A DNA stretch of 38,025 nucleotides from Guillardia theta CCMP2712. Its lineage: Eukaryota > Cryptophyceae > Pyrenomonadales > Geminigeraceae. Under the pieces are notes generated by a model. That model did not search any database, was not told the origin of the DNA, and saw nothing but the letters and a program-made list of their open reading frames with translations. The DNA is taken from NCBI RefSeq assembly GCF_000315625.1, contig NW_005434616.1, positions 314,475 through 352,499 of the forward strand, read 5' to 3'. A program made the translations under genes and the position numbers. Positions 9,290-25,812 of this stretch are shown piece by piece. The first letter of the stretch is position 1. Each line of letters begins with the position of its first letter.

Positions 9290-10176
9290 ATCTGAGGATG
9301 AAAATCGTCAGAATCCTGTCATACTGAACGGCAAGAGGGCAGGAGTTGCACAGAAAGACTCCGGCGTGGTATGGCACCATAGCGATCAAACAAGCGAACA
9401 GGCACGATCATGAAGAGGAAGGGAGCTTTTGCACGATGCTGAGGATGCTGTTGAGGAGCAGAGGGTGGAAGAGCAACATCATAATGGGAGGACCAAGAAA
9501 CTACAACGTATGCGACCCCCAAACTCAAAAACCAACAAATCCACCGTAGCACAAACAGTCACAAGTGTCAGATTGAAACCCAGCAGACAACCGTGTCCTC
9601 CTTCGTCCCCTGAAGGATCCTACCGTCCTCGTCCTTCTCCTCTCTCCTCTTCCCCCCTCCCCTCCCCTCCCCTCTCCCCATCCCCCAACGAGCGCATTCA
9701 ATTCGCGTTCTGACCCTGTACTGCCATTTCCTCTTCCTTTCCAGTGGCCCCATCCCACCTCATGACCTTGAACCTCGTCCCCGCTCGTATCCACCAGAGA
9801 ACAGGCGCCATGCACGTGAAGTTTTGCAAACAGAAACGCGATGGAGAGGAGAAGAGAGCAGCACAGCACAGCACAGCACAGCACAGCACAGCACAGCACA
9901 GCACAGCACAGCACATGGGACAGGACAGGACAGGACAGGACAGGACAGGACAGGACAGGACAGGACAGGACAGATAGGCCAGGATAGACATGGGACCGAG
10001 CAAGCAGGGCAAGACTGGGGAGGGGGATTGAAGGTGGAAGAATAGAAGAAGCGAGGATGATGGAGAGTAGGTGGGGGCATGTAGATATGAGAGATGAGAG
10101 CAAGGGCAGAAGAGAGGAGCGAGGACAGAAAGCTTGTTGAACCGATACAGCCTAGCCTCACGTGACTTCAGGGAAG
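9290..10176. other. Divergent intergenic region between PTPA and the flavin-reductase-like gene
   Basis: It separates the two start codons by about 0.9 kb and should hold both promoters. I see no clear TATA box. It contains ordinary sequence to about 9640, a CT-rich stretch (9640-9690), and two adjoining pentanucleotide arrays (9857-9976). The long ORFs here on both strands come from the arrays. Confidence 0.6.
9857..9976. repeat. Two adjacent pentanucleotide arrays, (CAGCA)n then (GGACA)n
   Basis: About 11 cagca units (9857-9914) pass through cacatggga directly into about 11 ggaca units (9917-9973). Both are nearly perfect. They lie about 200 nt upstream of the flavin-reductase-like start codon. 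Confidence 0.9.
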
Positions 10177-10659
10177 ATGGGCAAGCGACCTCGTGCGGAC
10201 AAGCGGAAACAGAAAGTGAAATCAGCCGGCCATGCTGAAGACTCTTCGTCTCACCGCGTAATAGGTCCATCACCATCGTAACATTGTTGACAAGTCATGC
10301 AGGGAAGAAATTCCAGGGGGCGGCCAGCAGAGAAGAAGCGCAAAGTTGAAGAACGTGAGAAGAACTCTTCTCTCCTGCTCGCTACGTTCTGACTCAAGAT
10401 CACTTCAGCAGAGCCGTTGCAGAAACCAGAGAGAACGGTCGAGGCAGATAAGGATGAAGTTTGCCCTAAACGAGGATGCAACTTTATTGAGATCTCAGAA
10501 AAGCGACTGCAGTCCCGCCTTCTGTACCCCAACCCTGTCTCGTTCCTGTGCTCCCTGGTCCCTCAGTCCCTCAAGGATGCGAACATTGACGATGAAGGGG
10601 AGGAGGAGGAGGAGGAGGAGGCTCAGATGGAACCTGCAGATGGAGAGGCCAAGGAGGAG

Positions 10660-10718
<59 letters not shown>

Positions 10719-12205
10719 GGACGGGAAGGATGCAGGTTCAAAGCTGCCAGACAAGAATGTCATGGTCCTCTCTTGGCTGACCCCAATCAACAACGAGGTT
10801 GTGCATAANNNNNNNNNNNNNNNNNNNNNNNNNNNNNNNNNNNNNNNNNNNNNNNNNNNNNNNNNNNNNNNNNNNNNNNNNNNNNNNNNNNNNNNNNNNN
10901 NNNNNNNNNNNNNNNNNNNNNNNNNNNNNNNNNNNNNNNNNNNNNNNNNNNNNNNNNNNNNNNNNNNNNNNNNNNNNNNNNNNNNNTCCCTCCCCTCCCC
11001 TCCCCTCCCCTCCCCTCCCCCTCCCCTCCCTCCCTCCCTCCCCTCCCCTCCTTCCCAACTCCTTCTCCTCCCCTCCCCTCCTCGTTCCCTCACCCCTCGT
11101 CCTTCCCATTCCCCTCCCACATTGCCCTTCCTCTCTCGTTCCCGCCCGTCCCTCCGCCTTTCCATGCTCCCTCCCATCCTGCTCTTCCCTTGACATTTTC
11201 CTCTCCAACTCACTTGTATTCAGGGAGATTTTGTCTTCGCAATCCACAAGAGGAGATTTTCTTCCTCCTGCATCAAGACTCGCCGACTTTTTTCCCTCAG
11301 CATCCCAGCACGCAACATGGAGGACGTCGTGCTTGCCGTGGGTAAGGTGACGGGCAAGCGACAGGACAAGTTTGCAGGATCCATCCCAAAGCTGCTGCCG
11401 GTCGAGCTCGGCTCCGACAAGAGCTCGAGGAGCAAGGGGAAGGAGGAAGCTGGCGGGAAGGAGAACCCGTTCCATGCCCTTGAGGAGGAAGAGGAGAAGG
11501 CAGGAGACGGCGGTGAGCTGACTGATGGAGATATTCTCGTGCCCTGAAAGACTTTTTCTCCTCAACTAGGTGCGGGCAAGGAGGAGGAGGAGGAGGAGGA
11601 GGAGGAGGAGGACAGGTGCTTCAACAAGGAGTTTGCCATCCAGGGATGTGTGGCGCATGTCGAGTGCAAGGCAGGAGGAGGCGCGAGGGAGAGAGAGGAC
11701 ATTTTTATGACTGCCCTTCAGGTGCTGGACATCTCCGACGCTGATGACAAGCATCATCTTGTCAAAGCCTCCATCCTGAGGTCTTCTCCTCTCCCCCTCC
11801 CTCCTTTTTCCATGCTGCCTGCTACCTGCCTGCCTGCTTCCTCGTTCCTCGTTCCTCCTGCCTCCTCTCTCTCCTTCACTGCTTATGCTTGCTCCACCTC
11901 TAATTCTGCGAGCAGAGCTTGGGTTCATCCTCAATACTGGAACGAGAAACATTTCACTCCCACAGGTCCTGCCTTGCACAACTCTGCTGCTTCAGCTCCT
12001 CCTCCTCCTCCTCCTCCTCCTCCTCCTCCTCCTCCCTCCCTCCCTCCCTCCCTGTCCTTCCCCTGCTCATCCTGCTCCCCTTCCTGACGCTGTTGCCTCC
12101 CTTGCTGCCTTTTCTTCTTTCCTCGCGCTGAGCTTCACTGCAGACGACAAGCTCCCCCCCCTCCTCTCCTTCCTCGGAGCATCGAGATTCGCCAGCGTCA
12201 GATGA
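10177..12205 (+). CDS. Flavin-reductase-like (FMN-binding split-barrel) protein with nuclear-type basic N terminus
   Basis: Seven exons keep frame: 10177-10257, 10303-10354, 10412-10797, 11224-11512, 11570-11780, 11916-11965 and 12144-12205 (376 residues). The fold is inferred from family blocks: RLLYPNPVSFLCS and NVMVLSWLTPINNE, then directly across the gapped intron GDFVFAIHKRR, SLSIPARNMEDVVLAVG, and C-terminal HPQYWNEKHF and PLLSFLGASRF. Such proteins bind FMN and reduce flavin or related substrates; the substrate here is unknown. Residues 1-45 are Lys/Arg-rich and include KKRKVEE, which resembles a monopartite nuclear localisation signal. The domain is interrupted after its first strand by Glu-rich and poly-Ala (18 Ala, GCA repeat) tracts, and again by a Lys/Glu-rich linker. 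Most introns are 45-57 nt. The 10798-11223 intron contains the assembly gap, so a hidden exon there cannot be excluded, though the protein joins naturally. Confidence 0.85.
10665..10717 (+). repeat. (GCA)18 trinucleotide repeat encoding poly-alanine
   Basis: It lies within exon 3 of the flavin-reductase-like gene and follows a GAG-rich Glu tract. It inserts low-complexity sequence between two conserved strands of the domain. Confidence 0.9.
10809..10986. other. Assembly gap (run of N)
   Basis: 178 undetermined bases inside the intron between exons 3 and 4 of the flavin-reductase-like gene. On the right it is flanked by a (CCCCT)n array to about 11060, which probably caused the gap. Confidence 0.98.
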
Positions 12206-12892
12206 AGTCTCAGACTTGTTTTTGCGATGCTGATAAAGGAGAGATACTAGACTCGAGCACGCGATCGAGATGAGGAGCTGAGTGACTGAGGGCGTCTCAG
12301 GGGGGAGGAGGAGGGAGGAGGAGGAGGAGGAGGATGGCCTGGAGCAGAGGAAGAGACGTGGCGAGGAGTAGATCTCGCGGTCGGACGAGGAGTCACATCC
12401 TGTGAGGTTTGTGAGGACAAAAATGAAAAAGGAGGAGGGAGCGAGCCAGCAAGGGAGGGAGGAAGCGAGCGAGCGAGGGAAAGGAGGAGGAGCGAGCGAG
12501 CAAGTGGAGGAGGAGGAGCGAGCCAGCAAGGGAGGGAGGAAGCGAGCGAGCGAGGGAGAGGAGGAGGAGCGAGCCAGCAAGGGAGGGAGGAAGCGAGCGA
12601 GGGAGAGGAGGAGGAGGAAGGAGCATGGGCAAGTTCACCCTGTGAGAAGGAGAAGTCTCTTCTCCGAAGTAGAGAGGAAGAACTCCCAGTCCTTCGTAGC
12701 TCTTGGTGGCGGCGGCAGGACGAGAGGAGGAGAAGCGAGGAGTGGCAGGCTGAACTGAAGGGGGTGGGGTAGCAGAGGAGGCACGACCCCTCCCATAAGG
12801 GGTTCGGAGGGGGGTAGACCTTAGACTTACTTCCTCGTCCTTCTTGTCTCTCGCTGCTAGGTCTGGAAGTGAGTCCAGCCTGTTGCGTGTAC
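12206..12892. other. Convergent 3' intergenic region with imperfect tandem repeat
   Basis: It separates the stops of the flavin-reductase-like gene and the WW-membrane gene. At 12439-12625 a gagcgagccagcaagggagggagg unit recurs (starts near 12439, 12516 and 12567) with shorter related pieces between. A long Pro/Leu/Ser-rich minus-strand ORF across it simply translates the repeat. Nothing else is supported. Confidence 0.65.
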
Positions 12893-18594
<5,702 letters not shown>

Positions 18595-18705
18595 GGGAGC
18601 TTACGCACATCAACAAGCATTACAAACTATGAAAGTTTGACAGGTAGGGGTTGGCCCAACTCCCCTAATTAAGGACGGGCCAGCCCCTCACAGGTACGGA
18701 GGGTG

Positions 18706-18727
18706 TGGGGGTGGGGTGGGGTGGGGT
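18706..18727 (+). promoter_or_regulatory. Potential G-quadruplex sequence
   Basis: Four or more G4 tracts separated by single T (ggggg t gggg t gggg t gggg) lie about 110 nt upstream of the WW-membrane gene start, on the plus strand. The quadruplex is inferred from the pattern only. Confidence 0.5.
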
Positions 18728-18918
18728 GATAGTACCCTCCATTTTCCAAACATAAAAGGGATGTGGAGGGTAGGGTAATTGAGGAGGAGGGGTGAGAGGA
18801 AAGGTGCTAATAGAGGGTGGAAGTTTGTGCAGACATGCAAGAGCCGCTTCGGGTGACGTTGCCGGGGGCGATGGATGCGAGAAGATGAGAAGGGAGGAGA
18901 GGGATACGAGATGAGAAT

Positions 18919-19026
18919 GCTCTGATGTAACATGTTCGATCTTGTTCGATCTTGAGGATGCTCTGATGTAACATGTTCGATCTTGTTCGATCTTGAGGAT
19001 GCCCTGATGTAACATGTTCAATCTCT
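18919..19026. repeat. 41-bp tandem repeat, about 2.6 copies
   Basis: The unit begins tgctctgatgtaacatgttc and ends gatcttgagga. It contains an internal direct repeat (ttcgatcttgttcgatcttg). Copies 1 and 2 are identical by eye. The third is partial, with ctgatg and a ttcaatct variant. Confidence 0.9.
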
Positions 19027-19446
19027 CAGAACATGCTCTTTCATGATACCCCGGTCCAGCTCACCATACTGTGTCACATTGAAGTCCATTCGAATAGAAT
19101 TGCAAATCCAATGAGAAGATTAGAATCACTTGCTCCATGTGTTCTCATAGCCCTTTCCCGGATTCACAGTCATTTGATAATATCATGGAGGAAGCATGAT
19201 ACGGTCACTAAAGCCCTTCTTTGCAGTTTGTTTTCAGCACGATTATATTTCGCAGGGGAAGCAATGAACAGAGAAATTAAGCTGGTTCTGTTGTTGTTGT
19301 TGTTTTCCACCATTCATCTTACCTGTTTCTGAAGGTATTTGTCGACGTGTATCGGTGGGCAAGGTATTGCATCCCCTTCAACTGTCATGTCTTGACCGTG
19401 GTCGGGTAGATCGAACAATTACGAGCCGACGGAACCTGAGGTTCAT

Positions 19447-20418
19447 ATGCTACGTGATGCAACTTCAAGTATCCGGACGTTTGCCATGGCTGGCATATTT
19501 GGCTCCGGCGCTCTTGCTTTTGCAGCTATCCAGAGGAATCTGCCAAAAATTGCGAGGGTGAGTGCGACGTTGCTGAGTTGGTGCAAGAAACTCAACCGAT
19601 CTTTGCCTCCGAGTGAGCTGATTGAAGTGCAGTGGCAAAAGGCAACCTGGATAGTATCCGTTGGTGCCCTGGGGGGTTATGCTGGAATTCACTTTGCAGG
19701 GCCGAGTAAGTCCATATCTTATCTAGGACAAGAAAAGGAGATCCTAAGATATCGAACCAGACTGTCTCAAGAAACTCGTACTGCTGCCAGATTCGAAGCT
19801 GGCAGACGAAGCTCGTCGCATGTAATGGGAACTCATCCTCAAGGGGGCTTTTGTGCTGACTGCTTGGATTAGTGTGTTGGAAAGGAGGTCGTCGATCCCG
19901 AATGCGGAGAGTTTGATAAGGAACTTCCCGATCCGCAAGTTCGAGGAGGATATCGGTCTCTTGTGCATCTTTTGGACTCTGTGTAGTTTCTAACAGAGCA
20001 TTTTTCAGAGGAGCCCAGGAAGTTTTCGTCGTTTGCGCCTGACGGATCATTGGCTGAAGGTAAACCTAGCACCGCTGATGAGGATTCCAAGCCGGCAGAA
20101 ACGTCGAAGGCACATAACAGGTTATCATGCAAATGGTATCGTTGACGATTCCTAATTACTTGTGCAACCAGGATGCATGCAAGGCATTCCGAGAGACAAA
20201 ACCGATGGACTGAAGATTTTCATCGCAATCCACATCCTCGCCATGGCCAAACTAAACCCGATGCCTCCAATGCGACACCAGAGCAACAACAGAAATTTCG
20301 TCCGGATCAGTTCGACCCGTACCAGGGAGTAACCCAGGAGGCGAAGGAGTCAGCATGGTTCGACCAGGATGGGAGCAAAACCTCTCAGAAGACAAACCAA
20401 TACGGAGATCCAGTCTGA
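19447..20418 (+). CDS. Small single-pass membrane protein of unknown function, 257 residues
   Basis: Five exons join in phase: 19447-19705, 19749-19821, 19873-19955, 20009-20120 and 20172-20418. Introns are 43, 51, 53 and 51 nt, with gtaagt, gtaatg, gtctct and gttatc donors. The N-terminal ~60 residues are amphipathic and basic and could be a targeting sequence. A hydrophobic segment follows at about 67-85 (ATWIVSVGALGGYAGIHFA). The rest is polar: a charged middle (LPDSKLADEARRIV, KFEEDIEEPRKFSSF) and a His/Gln/Asp-rich tail ending TNQYGDPV. A second frame in exon 3 also looks coding but does not keep phase with the neighbours. An organelle inner membrane or envelope location is possible but unproven. 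No family recognised. Two ATGs (19447, 19486) could be the start. Confidence 0.6.
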
Positions 20419-20562
20419 GCAAGCTGACACAAAAAAAAGAAACGAGCGGAAGCTTGCTATGTCAGTACATAGCTGTGGATAAACAAATCTCTTGCTCCAG
20501 CCAGCTTCAAAAAAGCTGTAAAACTAGCACGCGATTCTCTTAAGCGGCCTTCCCTCCCCCTT

Positions 20563-20618
20563 GCGACGAGTGCCTCCCATGATTCCCCGGGGTAGTCATG
20601 GTGCTGCTACTCAACTAG
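20563..20618. repeat. Dispersed repeat, copy 1 (partner 21940-21995)
   Basis: It begins cttgcgacgagtgcctccca and ends ctgctactcaac. The partner shares this order with only a few substitutions. Copy 1 contains an imperfect dyad centred on CCCCGGGG (catgattccccggggtagtc and its continuation). Confidence 0.8.
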
Positions 20619-20702
20619 ACTACACTCTTGTATGATCCGGCGGAGGTGCTGTAAGCTTTTTCGCGCTCGTGTCTTGCGATCCTCCTTTATCATCTATCGT
20701 CC

Positions 20703-20801
20703 GACTCCCCGCCTCCCTCCTCCTCCCAGCGAAGGCGCTGGAGGCCCTGGATGTAGGCGATGGCAGCGTGGAGGCGGGCGAGCTGGAGGGGCTTGGAAGA
20801 A
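20703..20801 (-). CDS. Helix-loop-helix-like terminal exon (copy B)
   Basis: Minus-strand reading after an acceptor ttcttccaag gives PLQLARLHAAIAYIQGLQRLRW, then a Glu/Gly-rich tail and a stop near 20703. It is the paralogous block of the exon at 3677-3852. No upstream coding exon was found, so a gene fragment is as likely as a short gene. Confidence 0.35.
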
Positions 20802-21939
20802 GACTCATCAGGCGAGACTGAGCTCTTCTGATCAATCGTCATCGGACGTTAAAATTCACCAGCTGATCTCCGCATTTTCAGCTCCAGCAATTCCTAAATG
20901 TCGCCTGCTGTATGTGCTTCCCAGTTTGAAGGGTTCAATGTCGAATGTAAGCTTCATCCATGTTGGCAATAGGAACACTAGGACCAATCTAAATGTCCAC
21001 TTGCTTTTCGAAGAGATGCAAAAGTAACAAGTATGTAGGCACAAACTGTACATCTAGCACTCGACAGAAAGTGACCTGCTATTTGTGTTCAGACCGTTTT
21101 TCAGATGCTCCGCATCTCATAAAGCTTCTGGTTGGTCTACGGCTTTGAGTTGATCCCCATCCACTAGTATCGCGGTTGGTTGTTCCCCATCTAGGTATAC
21201 AGGTTCTAGCGATCGGAGTCGACTGCATCATCCACTGGCGCCCCTGCTGTCTCGAGTCCGACCAAAAAGTCCACCTGCTTGCCCAGCTCTTGAGCCACGC
21301 TGTCTCGAAAAACTCTCGTATGCATCATAACACTTTGTGCAACAACCGATTAAGACAAACAAGAACTTGAGGCCGATCAGAATCCAAACAACTATCATCA
21401 TTCCATGCATGGTAGACAACGACGGTGACTGAAGAAAGAGGGGAAGCACTTGAACTGAAACAACAGCTTCAGAATTTTTTTAGTATGAGTTGTACTACCT
21501 ACAAATCTCATTCTAAAAGGGTACCGTGTATACTTGTAAATACAGCTTGACAGCTTGCTGAATCCGGTCTAGGATTCGAAGGTGGGGCCTGTTGGCTCCT
21601 TCAGGCTGCTGCCTTGGTGCTGGGTCGACACCGACGGGAAGCTGCTACCTTGCTGGGTTCGCAATCAGGCGAGGGGGAGGAGGAGGCAGGGAGGCAGATG
21701 GTGCATGAGAAAGGAGGATCACGAGACACGAGCGTGAGAGTGGATCACGCGAGACCAGGTCGTGAGACGCAACCATGAAGCCGAGGGTAGTGCGGAGGCG
21801 GCTGTGGCCGTTGACTTGCACGTGTAAAGGACGATCTCAGGCCTCTTAGCGAGTACACGCGCACAGGTGTCAAACACACAAAGCGCTCTAAGAGCTACTT
21901 GCACTCTTCACGGCAACCCTCAGGCAGTCTGCTCTCTCC

Positions 21940-21995
21940 TTGCGACGAGTGCCTCCCACGACCCCCCAGGGTAGTCACGGTGCCGCTGCTCAGAC
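21940..21995. repeat. Dispersed repeat, copy 2 (partner 20563-20618)
   Basis: Same 56-bp block as copy 1, in the same orientation about 1.4 kb away. The substitutions are mostly transitions and weaken the central dyad (cacgaccccccagggtagtc). Confidence 0.8.
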
Positions 21996-22256
21996 AGCCC
22001 TTACTTCAAAGCCTTGAGGGTCGCAGCGGTTCTGGACTTGTACGTCGGTTGCTATGAGCAGAGAAGGACTAAAAAGGACGGAGATCATTATGTCAAGGTC
22101 GGCCGGCCGAGGACTACTGTTGAGATCCTACTAATAAACATCTCCAGCATCGTCAGCAGCTTTTAAATCTTTGATAACCTTCAATCCTCGAAATTCCCTC
22201 AATCATCATCATAATGGGTGTAAGGCATCAACCTTTGTTTTCCTCTTCTCCTCCCC

Positions 22257-22310
22257 TCACTGCCTCTGCCTCTGCCTCTGCCTCTGCCTCTGCCTCTGCC
22301 TCTGCCTCAC
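22257..22310. repeat. (CTCTGC)n microsatellite
   Basis: About eight perfect tctgcc units on the plus strand, downstream of the DUF789 gene end. Confidence 0.9.
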
Positions 22311-22500
22311 GTTCAACATTCCTCGTCTTCTGCCTCTCTCTCACTCCTTCCCGCTCCTTCTCCTTGTCTGCATACAGCATCATGCCAACTAGAAGCACAG
22401 CCAGCCACCCTCACCTGCCGCTCTTCCTCCCATGACATTCTCCTGCGTCGGCCTGGATCTCCTCCTCTTCTGCAGCATTTGCTGTAAAGGACATCAGTGG

Positions 22501-25500
22501 CTAGTCTGCCTGCTCCTCTCCTATCACCTCATAATGCGGGATCTCCTTCAGAATGTACTCAAAGTCCCTGCTCAAGCTCACTGTCAGGGAATCGTGAGTC
22601 GGAGGGCAAACCAGAGCACCAGTGCTTTCCCCTGTGCCCCGAACGGAGAGCCTTCTCGTATCCCTTGTCTATGGGGCACGAGCGACTGGCTTTGAAGGCC
22701 TGGGCGACAAAAGCCATGGGAACAACCTCAACGGAAAGTGAGCAAGAAACAGAGATGCGGAAAGAGGAGGTAGGTAAGAAGACAGAGATGCTGAAAGGAG
22801 CGGAGGATAGAAAGGTTGATTGAAAGGGATGCCATTTTGAGAAGAGAGACGAAGGGGCATCGGAGGTCTACCAAGGTTGGCCGGGCGCTTCTTTTGCGTA
22901 GGAGGTACCAAGTCTCGTTGTTTATCCTATAGTGCATGTAGCTGAAGAAAAACGTCAGCAGAACACCAGCACAGTCCCCGTCACCTCACCCGAACATGTC
23001 GACGAAATTGACGTCCTCTGCCTTAACTGTACAATATTCACAACATCCAGGGGAGCCACCCCCCTCCCCTGCTGCAGCAACTGCATCTTGCTCCTGGCTC
23101 CCCTGCAGGGCCTCTCCCTCCTTCTCCATAACGCGGTCCATCACTGCGTCCACGAGGGAAGAGAGGATCGCTGAGATCGCCTGCTGGTCGTCCGTCCCAC
23201 CCTCCTCCCTTTCTGTCAAGCAGACACTGCATGAGCCGGATGGCTGCTGGACTCCTGCTGCATGAGCGGTGGCCTCCGAAGAGAAAGGCTGGAGGCGGAG
23301 GGAAGTCAACGAGCACGAAGAATAGAACACAAACAACGTCATCGAGGACAGGATTGATGTGAGACAAGTGAGATCGAGGAGGAGGGAGCGCGAGGACATG
23401 ATATCAGCAGCACAGACCTCCGAGTTTTCTCTCTTGTGGTCTTTGCAACCTTTCTTGGACGGGTAGAGCCTGTCGAGAGAAGCCTGGAAGGACTCATGCG
23501 AGTTGAAGTGATAGTAAGTGATGAAGGATCCCCTGAGAGCAAACGAGTGTCAACAACAAGGGGAGTTGATGAGTTTCGTTATCAGAAAGGCGAAAGATAG
23601 GCGAGAGATGTTGTAAAAGCATAACAAGGATGTCAGCATCTGAGCACCATTACCGAATAGCATGAGCGGTTCTAGAGTGGCATAAGATCGGATACCATGC
23701 AACTGCAAACCTGCAAGTGAGTCAGGTAGTGGAACATACATGTTTCCTCCTCTCACCATGAGCGTTCGAGCACAAGATCGTCGTTGCTGATTTCCATCAG
23801 GATGTGCGATAGCAGCTCCTCTTCCCTCTCGCCCTCCTGCACCGATAGGGTCAGCAACGAGTCAGAACCGTGGAGCTTGCAGACGGAGACATCACCGTCT
23901 TCAAAGAAGGCAGCTCCAGCATCCCATCATACAAGGGAGGTCGTTCTCCAGGGCTTCTCTCCTCGTAGAACTACGGCCCCTCTGTCAGCTCCCGCGTGAA
24001 ACGCGCATGCTCCCGCCCTCACCTCGAAGACTGCTTCGCTCTGCGTGTCGCCAGATGAGGCTGCAGAACGTGGCCGGTAAGCTTTCGTGTCTTCACCATC
24101 ATACATCAGCCTACCGCCGTCACCTCCTTTCCTCGTCTGCCTTCCGTCTTTGCCTGCTCTCTTCTCCTGCTCGTCCCGCAACTCGCCTGGCGAACCTTCT
24201 GCCATTGAAAAGTGAGTCTCGACATGCCGCCTGACCTCGCAGGCCTACTTTGAACATGTCGGTCAGTGAGCGGCTGGCCGCTGTCCTGCTCCCCCTTGGA
24301 ACTCTGCGTTGTGGGCCCGCTCACAGCAGAAGCATATGAGTACTTGGGACAAGACGATCCCTGTCCTCGATCGCGAGGCCGCCCGCCAGAGTTTGAGCCG
24401 TCCCCCCCTCCCTCCATCCCAGCATCCTCATACGGGTTGATGCCTCCTTGTGTCGCCATCTGGGCAGACACTCGACTAGCCCATGAGAGCGAAGCAGCTT
24501 CCTCCCTCCTCTGCTGAGCCTCCAGCGCCTGATGACCAACATCATGCGCGATCGCGGAACAGTTCCACTCTCACCAGCTTAGCAGCTTTGATCTCCTCCT
24601 CTCGTCTTTGCTTGATCTCAGCGAGCTCGACACATAGGGGATAACTCGGTGAGTCCTTGCGAACAAACAACTGCACGTAGGCGAAAAGAGTCAACAGGAG
24701 CAAAGGTGCTGGCAAGTTAAGAACAAAGGAGAAAAGAAAACACTGGAGTTAAACAAAGAAGACAGACAGCACCGACCTTGATCGCAGACAGGTGAGGCAC
24801 GTAGAATGCTGGCGTGATCTCTGCAGCAACATGGTGCGTCTTCCCATACAGCAATCATTCTTGCGCAGACGACGGACAAAAACCAACCTGAGTGGTCGAA
24901 CTTTTCAGGAGGATGGGAACTTCAACCCCGTAAGGCTTGTCGAACCATTCCCACAGCTGCCTCAGACTAGCACAAGGACTCAACAACAAGAATCCACAGG
25001 TTTCCTCCTCGTTGCAGACCTGAAACTTCCCTTGGGCACCTTTGGGACAACCGCCTGAAGGAAGAAATAGATGTTCTCTTCTGCAGCACCCGACTGTTTA
25101 GGATGCAATCGGCACAATCATGACAGCAGAACACCTGATGTTGGTTTCCCGTCTTTGTTGATGTATTTCTGATTTGATCGAGCATTACATCAACACCAAA
25201 AGATGAAACACCCCACCTTCCGCGATGCATTCAAACCAGAGGTTGTGGTGTCGACCGAGGTCGTGTGCGAGGTTTCAGAAATATCGTCAGGCCTGATATC
25301 TCCCGACCCCCTCACTCCCTGCGATCTCGTGTACTCTGCATTCTGGATCTGGATGAACTGGTTCAAAGACGTTGACCCGGTCGTCTTGGTGACAGCTTCC
25401 GTCTCTTCCTGCGACACCTGCTCTGCTGTACCTCTCTCTCCCTCGAATGATCGGATCTCCTTGTTCTCTGCGAGGAAGAGCTCCTCGTGCGGATCCGACT

Positions 25501-25507
25501 GGATCAT
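22501..25507 (-). CDS. DUF789-family protein, about 618 residues
   Basis: Fifteen exons keep frame: 25507-25217, 25075-25020, 24966-24888, 24818-24777, 24670-24575, 24528-24249, 24198-24023, 23970-23896, 23836-23757, 23710-23654, 23532-23418, 23273-22990, 22941-22872, 22699-22620 and 22576-22501. Family blocks in order are NIYFFLQAVVPKVP, LRQLWEWFDKPYGVEVPILL, ITPAFYVPHLSAIKLFV, then after a long disordered insert (about residues 190-340) PPLYDGMLEL, and SWFAVAWYPI with GSFITYYHFNS. These match the order in plant DUF789 proteins (N-L-x-x-F-L...VP, LW..F..W.AYG..VP, YYVPYLSAIQ, SW..VAWYPIY.IP, ..FLTYH). The molecular function of DUF789 is unknown. The first ~97 residues are a Ser/Thr/Glu-rich extension. 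The last three exons, after 22990, are joined by phase only and are less certain; without them the protein would end at 22986. Confidence 0.75.
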
Positions 25508-25812
25508 CCGACCCCTCCAGCGCTCTCAAGCGGCCCAGCAGTCACGGAGCTCCGGGTCCCATCTACAAGCACCGTCAGGAGGGAGTATTTGTGTGATCCA
25601 CGGAGCCCCAGCCATTCTTGCGCATATCGGTATCATCATGCACACACTACCTCGAATCTATCAGATTCATTCTACCTCCCTCCCTGGTCTTCTCACATAC
25701 CGCTACAAACTGCATGAGTTAGCGCTCCAAAAGACTCACATTCTCCCGACTCCCTTCCAGCCAAGGAAGCCGCGTCAATCCCCGCAACTCTCACTCTTCC
25801 CTGCAGCAATCT

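Larger units (their letters stand above)
18595..19446. other. Divergent upstream region with G-rich motif and 41-bp tandem repeat
   Basis: It separates the start codons of the WW-membrane gene (-) and the 19447 gene (+). It contains a G-quadruplex-like run (18706-18727) and a tandem repeat (18919-19026). The rest, including 19030-19440, shows no supported gene. Confidence 0.55.
20419..22500. other. 2-kb intergenic region with a dispersed repeat pair and helix-loop-helix-like exon copy B
   Basis: Apart from the listed repeats and the copy B exon, no supported gene is seen. The ORFs are short and unrelated to known families. The right part (22240-22440) is pyrimidine-rich with a (CTCTGC)n array, and lies downstream of the DUF789 gene. 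Confidence 0.55.

Noticed and set aside
9525-10276. Overlapping long ORFs on both strands
   Set aside because: All depend on pentanucleotide arrays, which lack stops in several frames.
22986-22990. Ending the DUF789 gene at the stop at 22986
   Set aside because: A good donor (gtgagg) two codons earlier joins three further exons in phase with coding character. The short form is kept as an alternative in the gene entry.
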